A stretch of 64,000 nt of DNA from Isoptericola cucumis. GTDB lineage: Bacteria > Actinomycetota > Actinomycetes > Actinomycetales > Cellulomonadaceae. Shown one piece after another: positions 1 to 6,890 of the stretch (position 1 is its first letter; each line of letters opens with the position of its first letter). The notes under the pieces are model-generated. The model was given only the letters and a program-made list of their open reading frames with translations, had not been told where the DNA came from and did no database searches. Made by a program: the position numbers and the translations under genes. Where the stretch lies: contig NZ_BMDG01000006.1 of assembly GCF_014635665.1 (NCBI RefSeq), positions 62,001 to 126,000 on the forward strand, written 5' to 3'.

Positions 1-144
1 CGCGGCGCGCATCGGGTGTCGGCCCAGCAGGGCCGCCGTCGTCCAGACCAGCGGGGCCCCGACCTTCTCGGCGAGCTCCTGCCACGTGCGGCCGGTGCGG
101 ATGCGGGCGGTGACGACCTGTTCGGCGGCGGCGGCCTTCGTCAT
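1..144 (-). CDS. cynS: Cyanate hydratase (cyanase), N-terminal part, cut by window edge
   Basis: Cyanase converts cyanate and bicarbonate to ammonia and CO2 in the cytoplasm. The visible 48 residues start MTKAAAAEQVVTARIRTG and contain WTTAALLGRHPM, which matches the helical DNA-binding-like N-terminal domain of cyanases (E. coli has FVTAALLGQQ at this place). The catalytic Arg/Glu/Ser residues of the C-terminal domain lie outside the window. ATG at 142-144 is preceded by an AAGGAG-type ribosome site about 14 nt upstream. It lies 72 nt behind the FNT channel gene on the same strand, so the two are probably one operon. Identification rests on the N-terminal motif only. Confidence 0.8.
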   Translation of the reverse strand, partial: MTKAAAAEQVVTARIRTGRTWQELAEKVGAPLVWTTAALLGRHPMRAA

Positions 145-216
145 GATCGGTTCCACGGGTGCTCCTTCGCGGGGTACGGGGTACAGGGCGCGGCGCGGTG
201 GCCGGGAGGTGCCGAC

Positions 217-1092
217 TCAGCCGACGGGGGTGGCCGTGCGGTCCGCCGCCCGTGCACCTGCGGTGTCGGGCCCGGCCGGGATCGGGCGCAGACGCTCCGG
301 CCCGGTGCGGTGGTGGGTGAGGTACAGCGGCAGGCCGACGAAGGTCAGGCCGCCGACGAGGTTGCCCAGCACGGTCGGCAGCTCGTTCCACACCAGGTAG
401 TCCACGACCGTGAAGTCGCCGCCGAGCAGCAGGCCGGAGGGGAACAGGAACATGTTCACCACGGAGTGCTCGAAGCCCAGGTAGAAGAACAGGAACACGG
501 GCATCCACATGACGACGACCTTGCTGATCGTGTCCTTCGACATGAGGAACGCGACCACCCCCGTGGACACCATCCAGTTGCACAGCACGCCGCGCACGAA
601 CAGCGTGAGCATGCCTGCGGCGCCGTGGTCGGCGTACCCGACGGTGCGGCCCTCGCCGATCGTGCCGAGCGCTTCGCCGATCTCGTCCGGGGGCGTCGAG
701 AAGCCGTAGGTGAACGTGATCGCCATGAGCACGGCCACCGTGAACGCCCCGGCGAAGTTGCCGCAGAACACCAGCCCCCAGTTGCGCCACATCCCGCCCC
801 ACGTGGCGCCCGGACGCCGGGCGATGACGGCGAACGGCACCAGCGTGAACACGCCGGTGAGCAGGTCGAAGCCCATCAGGTACAGCATGATGAAGCCGAT
901 GGGGAAGAACGCCGCCCCGAGCAACGGGTTCCCGGTGTTCGTCGAGATGGTGACGGCCATCGCGGCGGCCAGGGCGAGGATCGCCCCGCCCATGAACGAG
1001 CGGATGAGCGTGTCCCGGGTGGACAGGAACAGCTTCTTCTCGCCGGTGTCGATCATCTGCGTGACGACGTCCTGCGGCTTCACGTACGACAT
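217..1092 (-). CDS. Formate/nitrite transporter (FNT) family channel
   Basis: A 291-residue membrane protein that begins MSYVKPQDVVTQMIDTGEKK and has about six hydrophobic segments, the usual FNT size and layout. The stretches GFDLLTGVFTLVPFAV and RGVLCNWMVSTGVV followed by FEHSVVNMFLFP are FNT signatures (pore loop asparagines and the central histidine in FEHSVVNM). FNT proteins form pentameric channels for formate, nitrite, hydrosulfide and similar small monovalent anions. Because cynS follows directly, the likely cargo is cyanate, bicarbonate or nitrite; this is inference from context. ATG at 1090-1092 has a GAAGGG ribosome site. The 200-bp upstream gap (1093-1292) should hold the operon promoter, and in it the hexamer TTGAGG occurs twice at an 11-bp interval on the + strand. 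Confidence 0.88.
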   Translation of the reverse strand: MSYVKPQDVVTQMIDTGEKKLFLSTRDTLIRSFMGGAILALAAAMAVTISTNTGNPLLGAAFFPIGFIMLYLMGFDLLTGVFTLVPFAVIARRPGATWGGMWRNWGLVFCGNFAGAFTVAVLMAITFTYGFSTPPDEIGEALGTIGEGRTVGYADHGAAGMLTLFVRGVLCNWMVSTGVVAFLMSKDTISKVVVMWMPVFLFFYLGFEHSVVNMFLFPSGLLLGGDFTVVDYLVWNELPTVLGNLVGGLTFVGLPLYLTHHRTGPERLRPIPAGPDTAGARAADRTATPVG

Positions 1093-1292
1093 GGCAACCC
1101 TTCGGCCGGGGATGGGAGGGCGGATCGCGTGCGATGCCGATCCTCGTGCCCGAAGGTTCTGGCCGTGTTGAGGGTGCGTTGAGGTCGTGTTTCGGATCGT
1201 CCGCCCGAGGTAAGGGGCCGGTGTCCGAGGTCTCGCAGGTGCCGGGCGCCCGCCGAGAGGTGGGGACGTGGACCGACCTGGCAGCGGTGCCG

Positions 1293-2216
1293 TCAGGCGG
1301 GGGCGTCCTCGCGGGTGGCCTCGTCCAGGTCGGCGAGCATCTCCTCGGCGTCCGCCACGACCTCCGACAGGTTGCGCCGCACGCCGTGCAGCAGCCACCG
1401 TGCCAGCGCGAGCTCGCCGACGAGGAGGGCGCGGTCGACGAGCCGCAGGTCGTGCAGCTCGGTGCGGCGCAGCTGGTAGGCCTCCATGATCGAGTCCACG
1501 GCCTCCGGCGGCGCCGCGGCGAGCAGCCACGCGAGGTCGTCGGCGGGGTCGGCGACCCGGGCCTCCGACCAGCCGCTGATGGACGTGACGCGCCCACGGG
1601 TGACGAGCATCTGGTCGGGGGCGAGGTCGCCGTGGATGACGACCGGGCGGAACCGCCACAGGGCGACGTCCTCCAGCGCGGCCTCCCAGCGGCGCAGCAG
1701 CCGCGGCGGGACCTTGCCGGTCGAGGCGGCCTCGTCGAGCTCGACCAGCCGGCGCTCCCGGTACTCGGCGGCGGTGTACGACGGCAGGCCGCACGACTCG
1801 ACCACCGACGCGGGCAGCTCGTGCACGGCGGCCAGGGTGCGCCCCAGGTCGGCCGAGAGGCCCGGGCCGGGGTGCAGGGACTCGAGGTCCAGCGGCGTGC
1901 CCGTGACGTGCCGGTGCACGACGGCGCGGCCGCCCTCGGGCAGCAGCGCGTAGCCCGCGACCTGCGGCACGGTGAAGGGCAGCACCCCCGCGTCGACGTA
2001 CAGGTGGAGCGCCTCGAGGAGCTCCACCTCTGCCTCGAGCGCGGCACCGGCCATCGTGGTGCGCGGGGCGCGCACGAACCACTCGCGGTCGTCCCCGGCG
2101 GTCACGACCGCGACGTCGTAGTCGCCCGGGACCTCCTCGGGACGGACCGACCGGGCGTCGAGGCCCGGGACGGCGGCCGTCGCGAGGGCGGCGAGGGCGA
2201 GCGGACTGCGTGGCAC
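1293..2216 (-). CDS. APH/macrolide-phosphotransferase-like kinase with altered metal site
   Basis: A 307-residue protein of the aminoglycoside/macrolide phosphotransferase fold. The catalytic loop is present as HGDLAPDQ (His195-Gly-Asp197). The following segment VTSISGWSEARVADPADDLAWL aligns with the macrolide kinase stretch VTGIIDWTEAKVTDP, but the magnesium-binding Asp (IDW) is Gly215 here. Such a change normally cripples phosphotransfer, so this may be a pseudokinase or use metal differently. GTG at 2214-2216 is chosen because TACGGT lies 7 nt upstream, consistent with leaderless expression. It is divergent from nudC. Its substrate cannot be inferred; it should not be called a resistance enzyme on this evidence. 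Confidence 0.75.
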   Translation of the reverse strand: MPRSPLALAALATAAVPGLDARSVRPEEVPGDYDVAVVTAGDDREWFVRAPRTTMAGAALEAEVELLEALHLYVDAGVLPFTVPQVAGYALLPEGGRAVVHRHVTGTPLDLESLHPGPGLSADLGRTLAAVHELPASVVESCGLPSYTAAEYRERRLVELDEAASTGKVPPRLLRRWEAALEDVALWRFRPVVIHGDLAPDQMLVTRGRVTSISGWSEARVADPADDLAWLLAAAPPEAVDSIMEAYQLRRTELHDLRLVDRALLVGELALARWLLHGVRRNLSEVVADAEEMLADLDEATREDAPA

Positions 2217-2344
2217 GCTGCCCACCGTAGACGCATCCGGGCACCGTGCCGGGCACGGCGGCGCGCGTGTCCGTGCCGCGGCCCGATCGGCGCGGCCGGT
2301 CCCGTCCGGCCGGATCGGCACCGGGCGCCGAGTACGGTCGGGTC

Positions 2345-3346
2345 GTGACCTCTCCCGCCTGGCTCCCCGACCTGTCGTACACCCGTGCCACGCACGACCG
2401 GGCGGCCGAGCGCCGCACGGAGCCGCGGCTCGTGCCGCGGCTGCTCGCCGAGGGGTCGACGGGCGTGGTGCTCGTGCACCGCGGCCGGGTGGCGGTCGGC
2501 GACGACGGAGGGCTGCTGCTGCTCGGCCCGGACGCCGTGGCCGACCTGCCGTCCGAGGCGGACGGCGACGACGCGCACGTCGGCGGGCACCGCTGGCTCT
2601 TCCTCGGGGAGCACGTCGGCGGGGCGGGTGGTGCGTTCGTGGCCCTCGTGCTGCCGGACGCCGCGGACACCGAGGCGGTGGACATCGAGGGGGTCGACCC
2701 CGCGTCGCCGGCGGCCCGGCTCGTGCGCGGGCACGCCTGGGCCGGGCTGCGGGAGCTGGGCGGCCGCGACCTGGACGCCCTCGCCGCCGAGGCGGTCGCG
2801 CTGGCGGCGTGGCACGCGTCGCACGAGCGCTGCCCACGGTGCGGGGAGCCTACCGTCGTCGAGCAGGCCGGCTGGGTCCGGCGCTGCCTCGCCCAGGACC
2901 TCGACATCTACCCGCGCACCGACCCGGCGGTGATCATGACCGTGACCGACGACGCCGACCGGCTGCTGCTCGGGCACGCCGCGCACTGGCCCGCGGGCCG
3001 GTTCTCGACGCTCGCCGGCTACGTCGAGCCGGGCGAGGGGCTGGAGCAGGCGGTGCGCCGGGAGGTCGCCGAGGAGACGGCCGTCGTCGTCGGCGACGCC
3101 CCGGGCGACGTGGAGTACCGCGGGAGCCAGCCGTGGCCGTTCCCGGCCTCGCTCATGCTGGGGTTCCACGCCCGGGCGCGCACGACGGAGGTGCGGGTGG
3201 ACGGCGTCGAGGTCACGGAGGCGCGGTGGTTCACCCGCGAGGAGCTGCTCGCGCAGGTGCGGGCCGGGGCGGTCGGGCTGCCGGGCCGCCCGTCGATCGC
3301 CCGGGCGCTCGTCGAGGAGTGGTACGGAGGGCCGCTGGCGGACTGA
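2345..3346 (+). CDS. nudC: NAD(+)/NADH pyrophosphatase, NudC-type Nudix hydrolase
   Basis: A 333-residue NudC homologue that hydrolyses NAD(H) to NMN(H) and AMP and, in some bacteria, removes NAD caps from RNA. Evidence is the Nudix box (residues about 225-247, GYVEPGEG...RREVAEE) followed by the NudC-specific SQPWPFP motif at 261-267. The zinc ribbon is incomplete: CPRC at 163-166 is present, but the second pair is reduced to one Cys (RRCLAQD, Cys181), so zinc may be absent or bound differently. GTG at 2345 has no Shine-Dalgarno, but TACGGT at 2333-2338 sits 6 nt upstream, which suggests a leaderless mRNA. It neighbours mrx1 and uvrD2 as in mycobacteria. Confidence 0.93.
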   Translation: MTSPAWLPDLSYTRATHDRAAERRTEPRLVPRLLAEGSTGVVLVHRGRVAVGDDGGLLLLGPDAVADLPSEADGDDAHVGGHRWLFLGEHVGGAGGAFVALVLPDAADTEAVDIEGVDPASPAARLVRGHAWAGLRELGGRDLDALAAEAVALAAWHASHERCPRCGEPTVVEQAGWVRRCLAQDLDIYPRTDPAVIMTVTDDADRLLLGHAAHWPAGRFSTLAGYVEPGEGLEQAVRREVAEETAVVVGDAPGDVEYRGSQPWPFPASLMLGFHARARTTEVRVDGVEVTEARWFTREELLAQVRAGAVGLPGRPSIARALVEEWYGGPLAD

Positions 3347-3385
3347 CCGCCACGGCGCTCGGCCCGGCGGGCGCGATCCGCACGG

Positions 3386-3652
3386 TCAGGCCAGGCGCGC
3401 CTTGACGTCGGCGAGCGACGGGTTGGTCGCGGCCGACCCGTCGGGGAAGACCACGGTGGGGACGGTCTGGTTGCCGCCGTTGAGCTGCTCGACGACCTCC
3501 GCGGTGCCGGGCACCTCCTCGATGTCGATCACCGTGTACCCGATGCCGACGGAGTCGAGCTGGGTGCGCAGCCGCCGGCAGTAGCCGCACCACGCGGTGG
3601 AGTACATGGTGACGGTGCCGGGCTCGGGCGTGCGAGGGGCGACGGCGGTCAT
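3386..3652 (-). CDS. mrx1: Mycoredoxin / glutaredoxin-like protein
   Basis: An 88-residue thioredoxin-fold protein with the active site WCGYC near residues 21-25 and the cis-proline segment TVPTVVFPDG. Mycoredoxin-1 reduces mycothiol mixed disulfides in Actinobacteria, which use mycothiol instead of glutathione. The CGYC motif and position between nudC and uvrD2 match the mycobacterial Rv3198A locus. It is divergent from uvrD2, with 62 nt between the two starts holding both promoters. ATG at 3650-3652 has an AGGACC-type ribosome site. Activity with mycothiol is inferred from family and context. Confidence 0.88.
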   Translation of the reverse strand: MTAVAPRTPEPGTVTMYSTAWCGYCRRLRTQLDSVGIGYTVIDIEEVPGTAEVVEQLNGGNQTVPTVVFPDGSAATNPSLADVKARLA

Positions 3653-3714
3653 TCGAGGTCCTCCTGGGGACGACGGGGCGAAGGTGTCGGCAGCGGCTGC
3701 GAGAATCGCAGACG

Positions 3715-5778
3715 ATGTCGACAGCCACCAACTCTTCAGGCAGCACCCGGGCGAACGCCCCCACGGGCCCGCTTCATCCCGACGCCATCCTCGAGGCGCT
3801 CGATCCCGAGCAGCGCGAGGTGGCGCTCGCGCTCACGGGGCCGGTCTGCGTCCTGGCGGGCGCGGGCACGGGCAAGACGCGCGCGATCACCCACCGCATC
3901 GCCTACGGGGTGCGCACGGGGACGTACAAGCCGACGTCGGTGCTCGCGGTCACGTTCACGGCCCGGGCGGCGGGGCAGATGCGCACGCGGCTGCGCGAGC
4001 TCGGCGTCGCCGGGGTGCAGGCGCGGACCTTCCACGCCGCCGCGCTGCGCCAGCTCGGCTACTTCTGGCCGCGGGTGGTGGGGGGTGCACCCCCGCGCAT
4101 CCTCGAGCACAAGGCGCCCGCCGTCGCCGAGGCCGCGCGACGCGTCGGGGCCAGCGTGGACCGGGTGGCCGTGCGCGACCTGTCCAGCGAGGTCGAGTGG
4201 GCCAAGGTGTCCCTGGTCACCGCCGAGGACTACGTCAAGGCCGCGCTCGCCGACGACCGGCCGGCGCCGTCGGGCTACGACCACCAGACCGTGGCGCGCC
4301 TCATCACGGCCTACGAGGACGTCAAGACGGAGCGGGGCGTCATCGACTTCGAGGACGTGCTCCTCATGCTGGCCGACATGCTCGCGGAGCACCGGCAGGT
4401 GTCCGACGAGGTCCGCTCGCAGTACCGGCACTTCGTCGTCGACGAGTACCAGGACGTCTCGCCCCTGCAGCAGTTCCTGCTCGACCAGTGGCTCGGCGGC
4501 CGCCAGGAGCTGTGCGTGGTGGGCGACCCGTCGCAGACCATCTACTCGTTCACGGGGGCGACGCCGCACTATCTGCTCGACTTCACGCGCACCCACCCGG
4601 GCACGCAGGTCGTGCGCCTCGTCCGCGACTACCGCTCGACGCCGCAGGTCGTGCACCTGGCGAACGAGGTGCTGCGGCGGGGGCGCGTCGTCGGGGCCCT
4701 CGAGCTGCAGGCACAGCGCCCTGCCGGGCCGCCGGTGAGCTTCACGACGTACGACGACGACGAGGCGGAGGCCAACGGCATCGCCGCCCGGGCCGCGCGC
4801 CTGATCCAGAGCGGCACGCGGGCCAGCGAGATCGCGGTCCTGTACCGCACGAACGCCCAGTCCGCGGCCTTCGAGTCGGCGCTGGCCGACGCCGGCGTCA
4901 GCTACCTGGTACGAGGCGGGGAGCGGTTCTTCCAGCGCAAGGACGTGCGCGACGCGATCGTCCTGCTGCGCGGGGCCGCGCGGTCCGCCGACCCCGACCA
5001 GCCGATGGGCGAGCAGGTGCGCGACGTCCTCACGTCCGCGGGCTGGTCGGAGAAGCCGCCGGCCGCCCGGGGCGCCGCCCGGGAGCGCTGGGAGGCGATG
5101 CAGGCGCTGGTCGCGCTCGCGGACGACGTGGCCGCCGCCGGGACTCCCGAGGCCCCGGCGACCACGGCCACGCTCGTGGCCGAGCTGGAGGAGCGCGCGT
5201 CGGCCCAGCACGCCCCCACGGTCGAGGGGGTGACCCTCGCGTCGCTGCACGCGGCCAAGGGGCTCGAGTGGGACGCGGTCTTCCTCGCCGGCGTGAGCGA
5301 GGGGCTCATGCCGATCTCGCTCGCGGAGACGGACGAGGGGGTGGCCGAGGAGCGCCGGCTCCTCTACGTCGGCGTCACCCGCGCCCGGGAGCACCTGGAG
5401 CTCTCGTTCGCCCGGGCCCGCAACCCCGGCGGCCGGGCCACGCGCAAGCGGACGCGCTTCCTGGACGGGCTGTGGCCCGACGAGCCGGCCGGCCGGGGCC
5501 GGTCGTCGCGGCCCGTGCGCGGGCAGGCCCGTCAGCGGCTGACCGGCGAGCACGACGTCCAGCTCTTCGACGCGCTGCGCGAGTGGCGCCTGTCCGTCGC
5601 GCGCGAGACCGACAAGCCGGCGTACACGGTCCTGGGGGACGCGACGCTCGCGGCCATCGCAGAGCTGCGGCCCTCCTCGGTGGCGCAGCTCGCCCGGATC
5701 AACGGCATCGGCCCGGCGAAGATCGACCGCTACGGCGCCACCATCCTGGCGATCGTGGGGGACGGGGCGGGCGGCTGA
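3715..5778 (+). CDS. uvrD2: Superfamily I DNA helicase UvrD2 with C-terminal HRDC domain
   Basis: A 687-residue 3'-5' helicase of the UvrD/Rep/PcrA class. Walker A is AGAGTGKT (residues 48-55), the DExx box is VDEYQDVSP (about 241-249), and later motifs include LVRDYRST, VTLASLHAAKGLEWD and VGVTRARE. Residues about 615-686 form an HRDC domain (LFDALREWRL...INGIGPAKIDRYG), a feature of UvrD2 and absent from UvrD1. The four-cysteine linker known in mycobacterial UvrD2 is not evident. It probably acts in DNA repair or replication-fork processing and is essential in M. tuberculosis. A GAGAAT hexamer 8 nt before ATG 3715 may be its -10. It is followed by the whiB7 control region. Confidence 0.93.
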   Translation: MSTATNSSGSTRANAPTGPLHPDAILEALDPEQREVALALTGPVCVLAGAGTGKTRAITHRIAYGVRTGTYKPTSVLAVTFTARAAGQMRTRLRELGVAGVQARTFHAAALRQLGYFWPRVVGGAPPRILEHKAPAVAEAARRVGASVDRVAVRDLSSEVEWAKVSLVTAEDYVKAALADDRPAPSGYDHQTVARLITAYEDVKTERGVIDFEDVLLMLADMLAEHRQVSDEVRSQYRHFVVDEYQDVSPLQQFLLDQWLGGRQELCVVGDPSQTIYSFTGATPHYLLDFTRTHPGTQVVRLVRDYRSTPQVVHLANEVLRRGRVVGALELQAQRPAGPPVSFTTYDDDEAEANGIAARAARLIQSGTRASEIAVLYRTNAQSAAFESALADAGVSYLVRGGERFFQRKDVRDAIVLLRGAARSADPDQPMGEQVRDVLTSAGWSEKPPAARGAARERWEAMQALVALADDVAAAGTPEAPATTATLVAELEERASAQHAPTVEGVTLASLHAAKGLEWDAVFLAGVSEGLMPISLAETDEGVAEERRLLYVGVTRAREHLELSFARARNPGGRATRKRTRFLDGLWPDEPAGRGRSSRPVRGQARQRLTGEHDVQLFDALREWRLSVARETDKPAYTVLGDATLAAIAELRPSSVAQLARINGIGPAKIDRYGATILAIVGDGAGG

Positions 5779-5854
5779 CGGTCCCGGACCGTCCCGGTGT
5801 GAGGGCGGTCGGAGCGGGCGGGATCCCGGCGAACGACGCCTCCGGGGGCCCGCG

Positions 5855-5916
5855 AAAAAATTGTCCGGAAAAAACTTCGAAAAAGAAGTGGCAGCCTCGC
5901 GGGCAGCGTCTATGCT
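5855..5916 (+). promoter_or_regulatory. Putative WhiB7-responsive promoter of whiB7
   Basis: Three A-rich blocks (5855-5860, 5869-5874, 5881-5887) interrupt very GC-rich DNA and lead straight into a candidate -35 (TGGCAG, 5889-5894). A 16-nt spacer and TATGCT (-10, 5911-5916) follow. WhiB7 with its AT-hook activates sigma-A promoters that carry an AT-rich stretch just upstream of the -35, including its own. The layout fits that model. The call is by pattern; no transcription start is known. Confidence 0.75.
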
Positions 5917-5992
5917 CTCTAGAGTCCGAGACGGAAGCGACGCGCGCCGAGAGGCGGAGCGTCCGAGAGCAGTGAGGAGGTGGGTGCACAAG

Positions 5993-6175
5993 ATGGACAC
6001 GATGAACACGATCGTGACGGCGAACGCGGCTATCAACGCTGCGCCGGGGTACAAGTCTGCCCTCGGCGTCGCGGTGACGGCTCTCGTCCCGTTCCGCGTG
6101 CGTCAGCACGCCGGGACCGGCAACGCCGATCTCCACATCGCACCCGACTCCGCCCCCTGGAGCCATCCGGTCTAG
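5993..6175 (+). CDS. 60-codon upstream ORF in the whiB7 leader (leader peptide)
   Basis: ATG at 5993 is preceded by a strong GAGGAGGTG ribosome site, and the frame runs 60 codons to TAG at 6173-6175. The product starts MDTMNTIVTANAAINAAPGY and matches no domain I know. The stop codon lies 11 nt before a strong terminator hairpin and 168 nt before whiB7. In mycobacteria and Streptomyces the whiB7/wblC leaders contain an upstream ORF and an intrinsic terminator that couple ribosome stress to read-through. The layout here makes the same role likely. A hairpin at 6086-6117 lies inside the ORF. It could also be a real small protein, but its position argues for regulation. Confidence 0.75.
   Translation: MDTMNTIVTANAAINAAPGYKSALGVAVTALVPFRVRQHAGTGNADLHIAPDSAPWSHPV
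6086..6117 (+). promoter_or_regulatory. RNA hairpin within the whiB7 leader ORF (candidate attenuator element)
   Basis: GTCCCG (6086-6091) pairs with CGGGAC (6112-6117), and GCGTGC (6096-6101) with GCACGC (6106-6111), around a GTCA loop. A translating ribosome would open it. Its 3' arm includes GGACCGG (6114-6120), which is complementary to CCGGTCC (6179-6185) directly before the terminator, and its CGGGAC could pair with GTCCC inside the terminator. This gives mutually exclusive pairings of the classical attenuator kind. Structure is inferred by eye. Confidence 0.5.
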
Positions 6176-6186
6176 AAACCGGTCCA

Positions 6187-6223
6187 GGCCGCGGAGTCCC
6201 CCGGGACCCGCGGCCTTCGTCTT
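6187..6223 (+). terminator. Intrinsic terminator (attenuator) between leader ORF and whiB7
   Basis: GGCCGCGG (6187-6194) pairs with CCGCGGCC (6208-6215), extended inward by GTCCC/GGGAC with one bulged A. The hairpin is followed by TTCGTCTTT. It stands between the leader ORF stop and the whiB7 start, so it should stop basal transcription before whiB7. Confidence 0.8.
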
Positions 6224-6343
6224 TCCGCCCAGGGAAGAAGACCTCATCAAGGTCGTACGAATCGGCTCTCTGACTCCAGAGGGCCACCCGCAGGTCCTGA
6301 ACACCGACGTTCACACCACACCAAGGACCTGACGGAGGACATC

Positions 6344-6715
6344 GTGCGTCTCGCACAGCTGTTGGACGAGCGGCTGCTCGACACGATCCCCCAGGGCGGC
6401 TCCGGCCCCTGGACACCCCATCAACCCCTCACGCAGAGCGCGGCCGAAGCGGCCGAGCTCGACCAGCAGTTCAGCGCACTGCTGCCCTGCCGCACCAACG
6501 ACCCCGAGCTGTGGTTCGCCGAGCACACGGCCCAGGTCGAGCAGGCCAAGGCGCTGTGCCGCACCTGCCCGCTCCAGGCGGGCTGCCTCTCCGGCGCCCT
6601 GGACCGCCAGGAGCCCTGGGGCGTGTGGGGCGGTGAGGTCTTCGTCGACGGAAAGGTCGTCGCCCGCAAGCGCGGTCGCGGCCGGCCCCGGAAGTCGGAG
6701 ACCGCCGCAGCATGA
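6344..6715 (+). CDS. whiB7: WhiB7 iron-sulfur transcriptional activator (intrinsic antibiotic resistance)
   Basis: A 123-residue WhiB protein. Four cysteines for the [4Fe-4S] cluster are Cys49, Cys72, Cys75 and Cys81, followed by the turn GVWGG (93-97) that contacts sigma-A. The C-terminus carries an AT-hook, RGRGRPRK (110-117), which separates WhiB7 from other WhiB proteins. In mycobacteria and streptomycetes WhiB7/WblC is induced by ribosome-targeting antibiotics and activates efflux, methylase and redox genes as well as itself. GTG at 6344 has a GGAGG ribosome site. Gene order (uvrD2 upstream, E1-like protein downstream) agrees with the mycobacterial locus. The long leader with AT-rich promoter, ORF and terminator supports the assignment independently. 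Confidence 0.96.
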   Translation: MRLAQLLDERLLDTIPQGGSGPWTPHQPLTQSAAEAAELDQQFSALLPCRTNDPELWFAEHTAQVEQAKALCRTCPLQAGCLSGALDRQEPWGVWGGEVFVDGKVVARKRGRGRPRKSETAAA

Positions 6716-6750
6716 CCGCGACGCGCACCCCGGTGCGTCGACGCGGACCA

Positions 6751-6823
6751 CGAGACGCCGAGATGGATCGGCCGTCCGACCTCTCACGACGAGGGGTCGA
6801 CGGCGTTCCACCTCGGCGTCTCG
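6751..6823. terminator. Long inverted repeat between convergent whiB7 and ThiF-like gene
   Basis: CGAGACGCCGAG (6751-6762) and CTCGGCGTCTCG (6812-6823) are perfect complements. The stem extends inward to 16 bp with one G-U pair, and the 41-nt interior can fold again (GACC/GGTC). There is no T tract. It is probably a bidirectional transcription barrier for the convergent pair. Confidence 0.55.
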
Positions 6824-6890
6824 TCGTCGTTCGGGCCCCTGCGGGACGGCGTGCCCCCGGGAGGTCAGGGGTCCGTCGGGATCCGGCGGC

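Noticed and set aside
1093-1292. Possible GlnR nitrogen-control box upstream of the FNT-cynS genes
   Set aside because: A GAAAC half is present on the coding strand but the GTnAC half is not at the right distance, so the pattern fails.
217-2907. An 896-codon minus-strand frame linking the FNT gene with sequence over the kinase and nudC genes
   Set aside because: Only the last 291 codons (FNT) are protein-like; the rest is antisense or out-of-frame Arg/Pro/Ser-rich sequence over better-supported genes.
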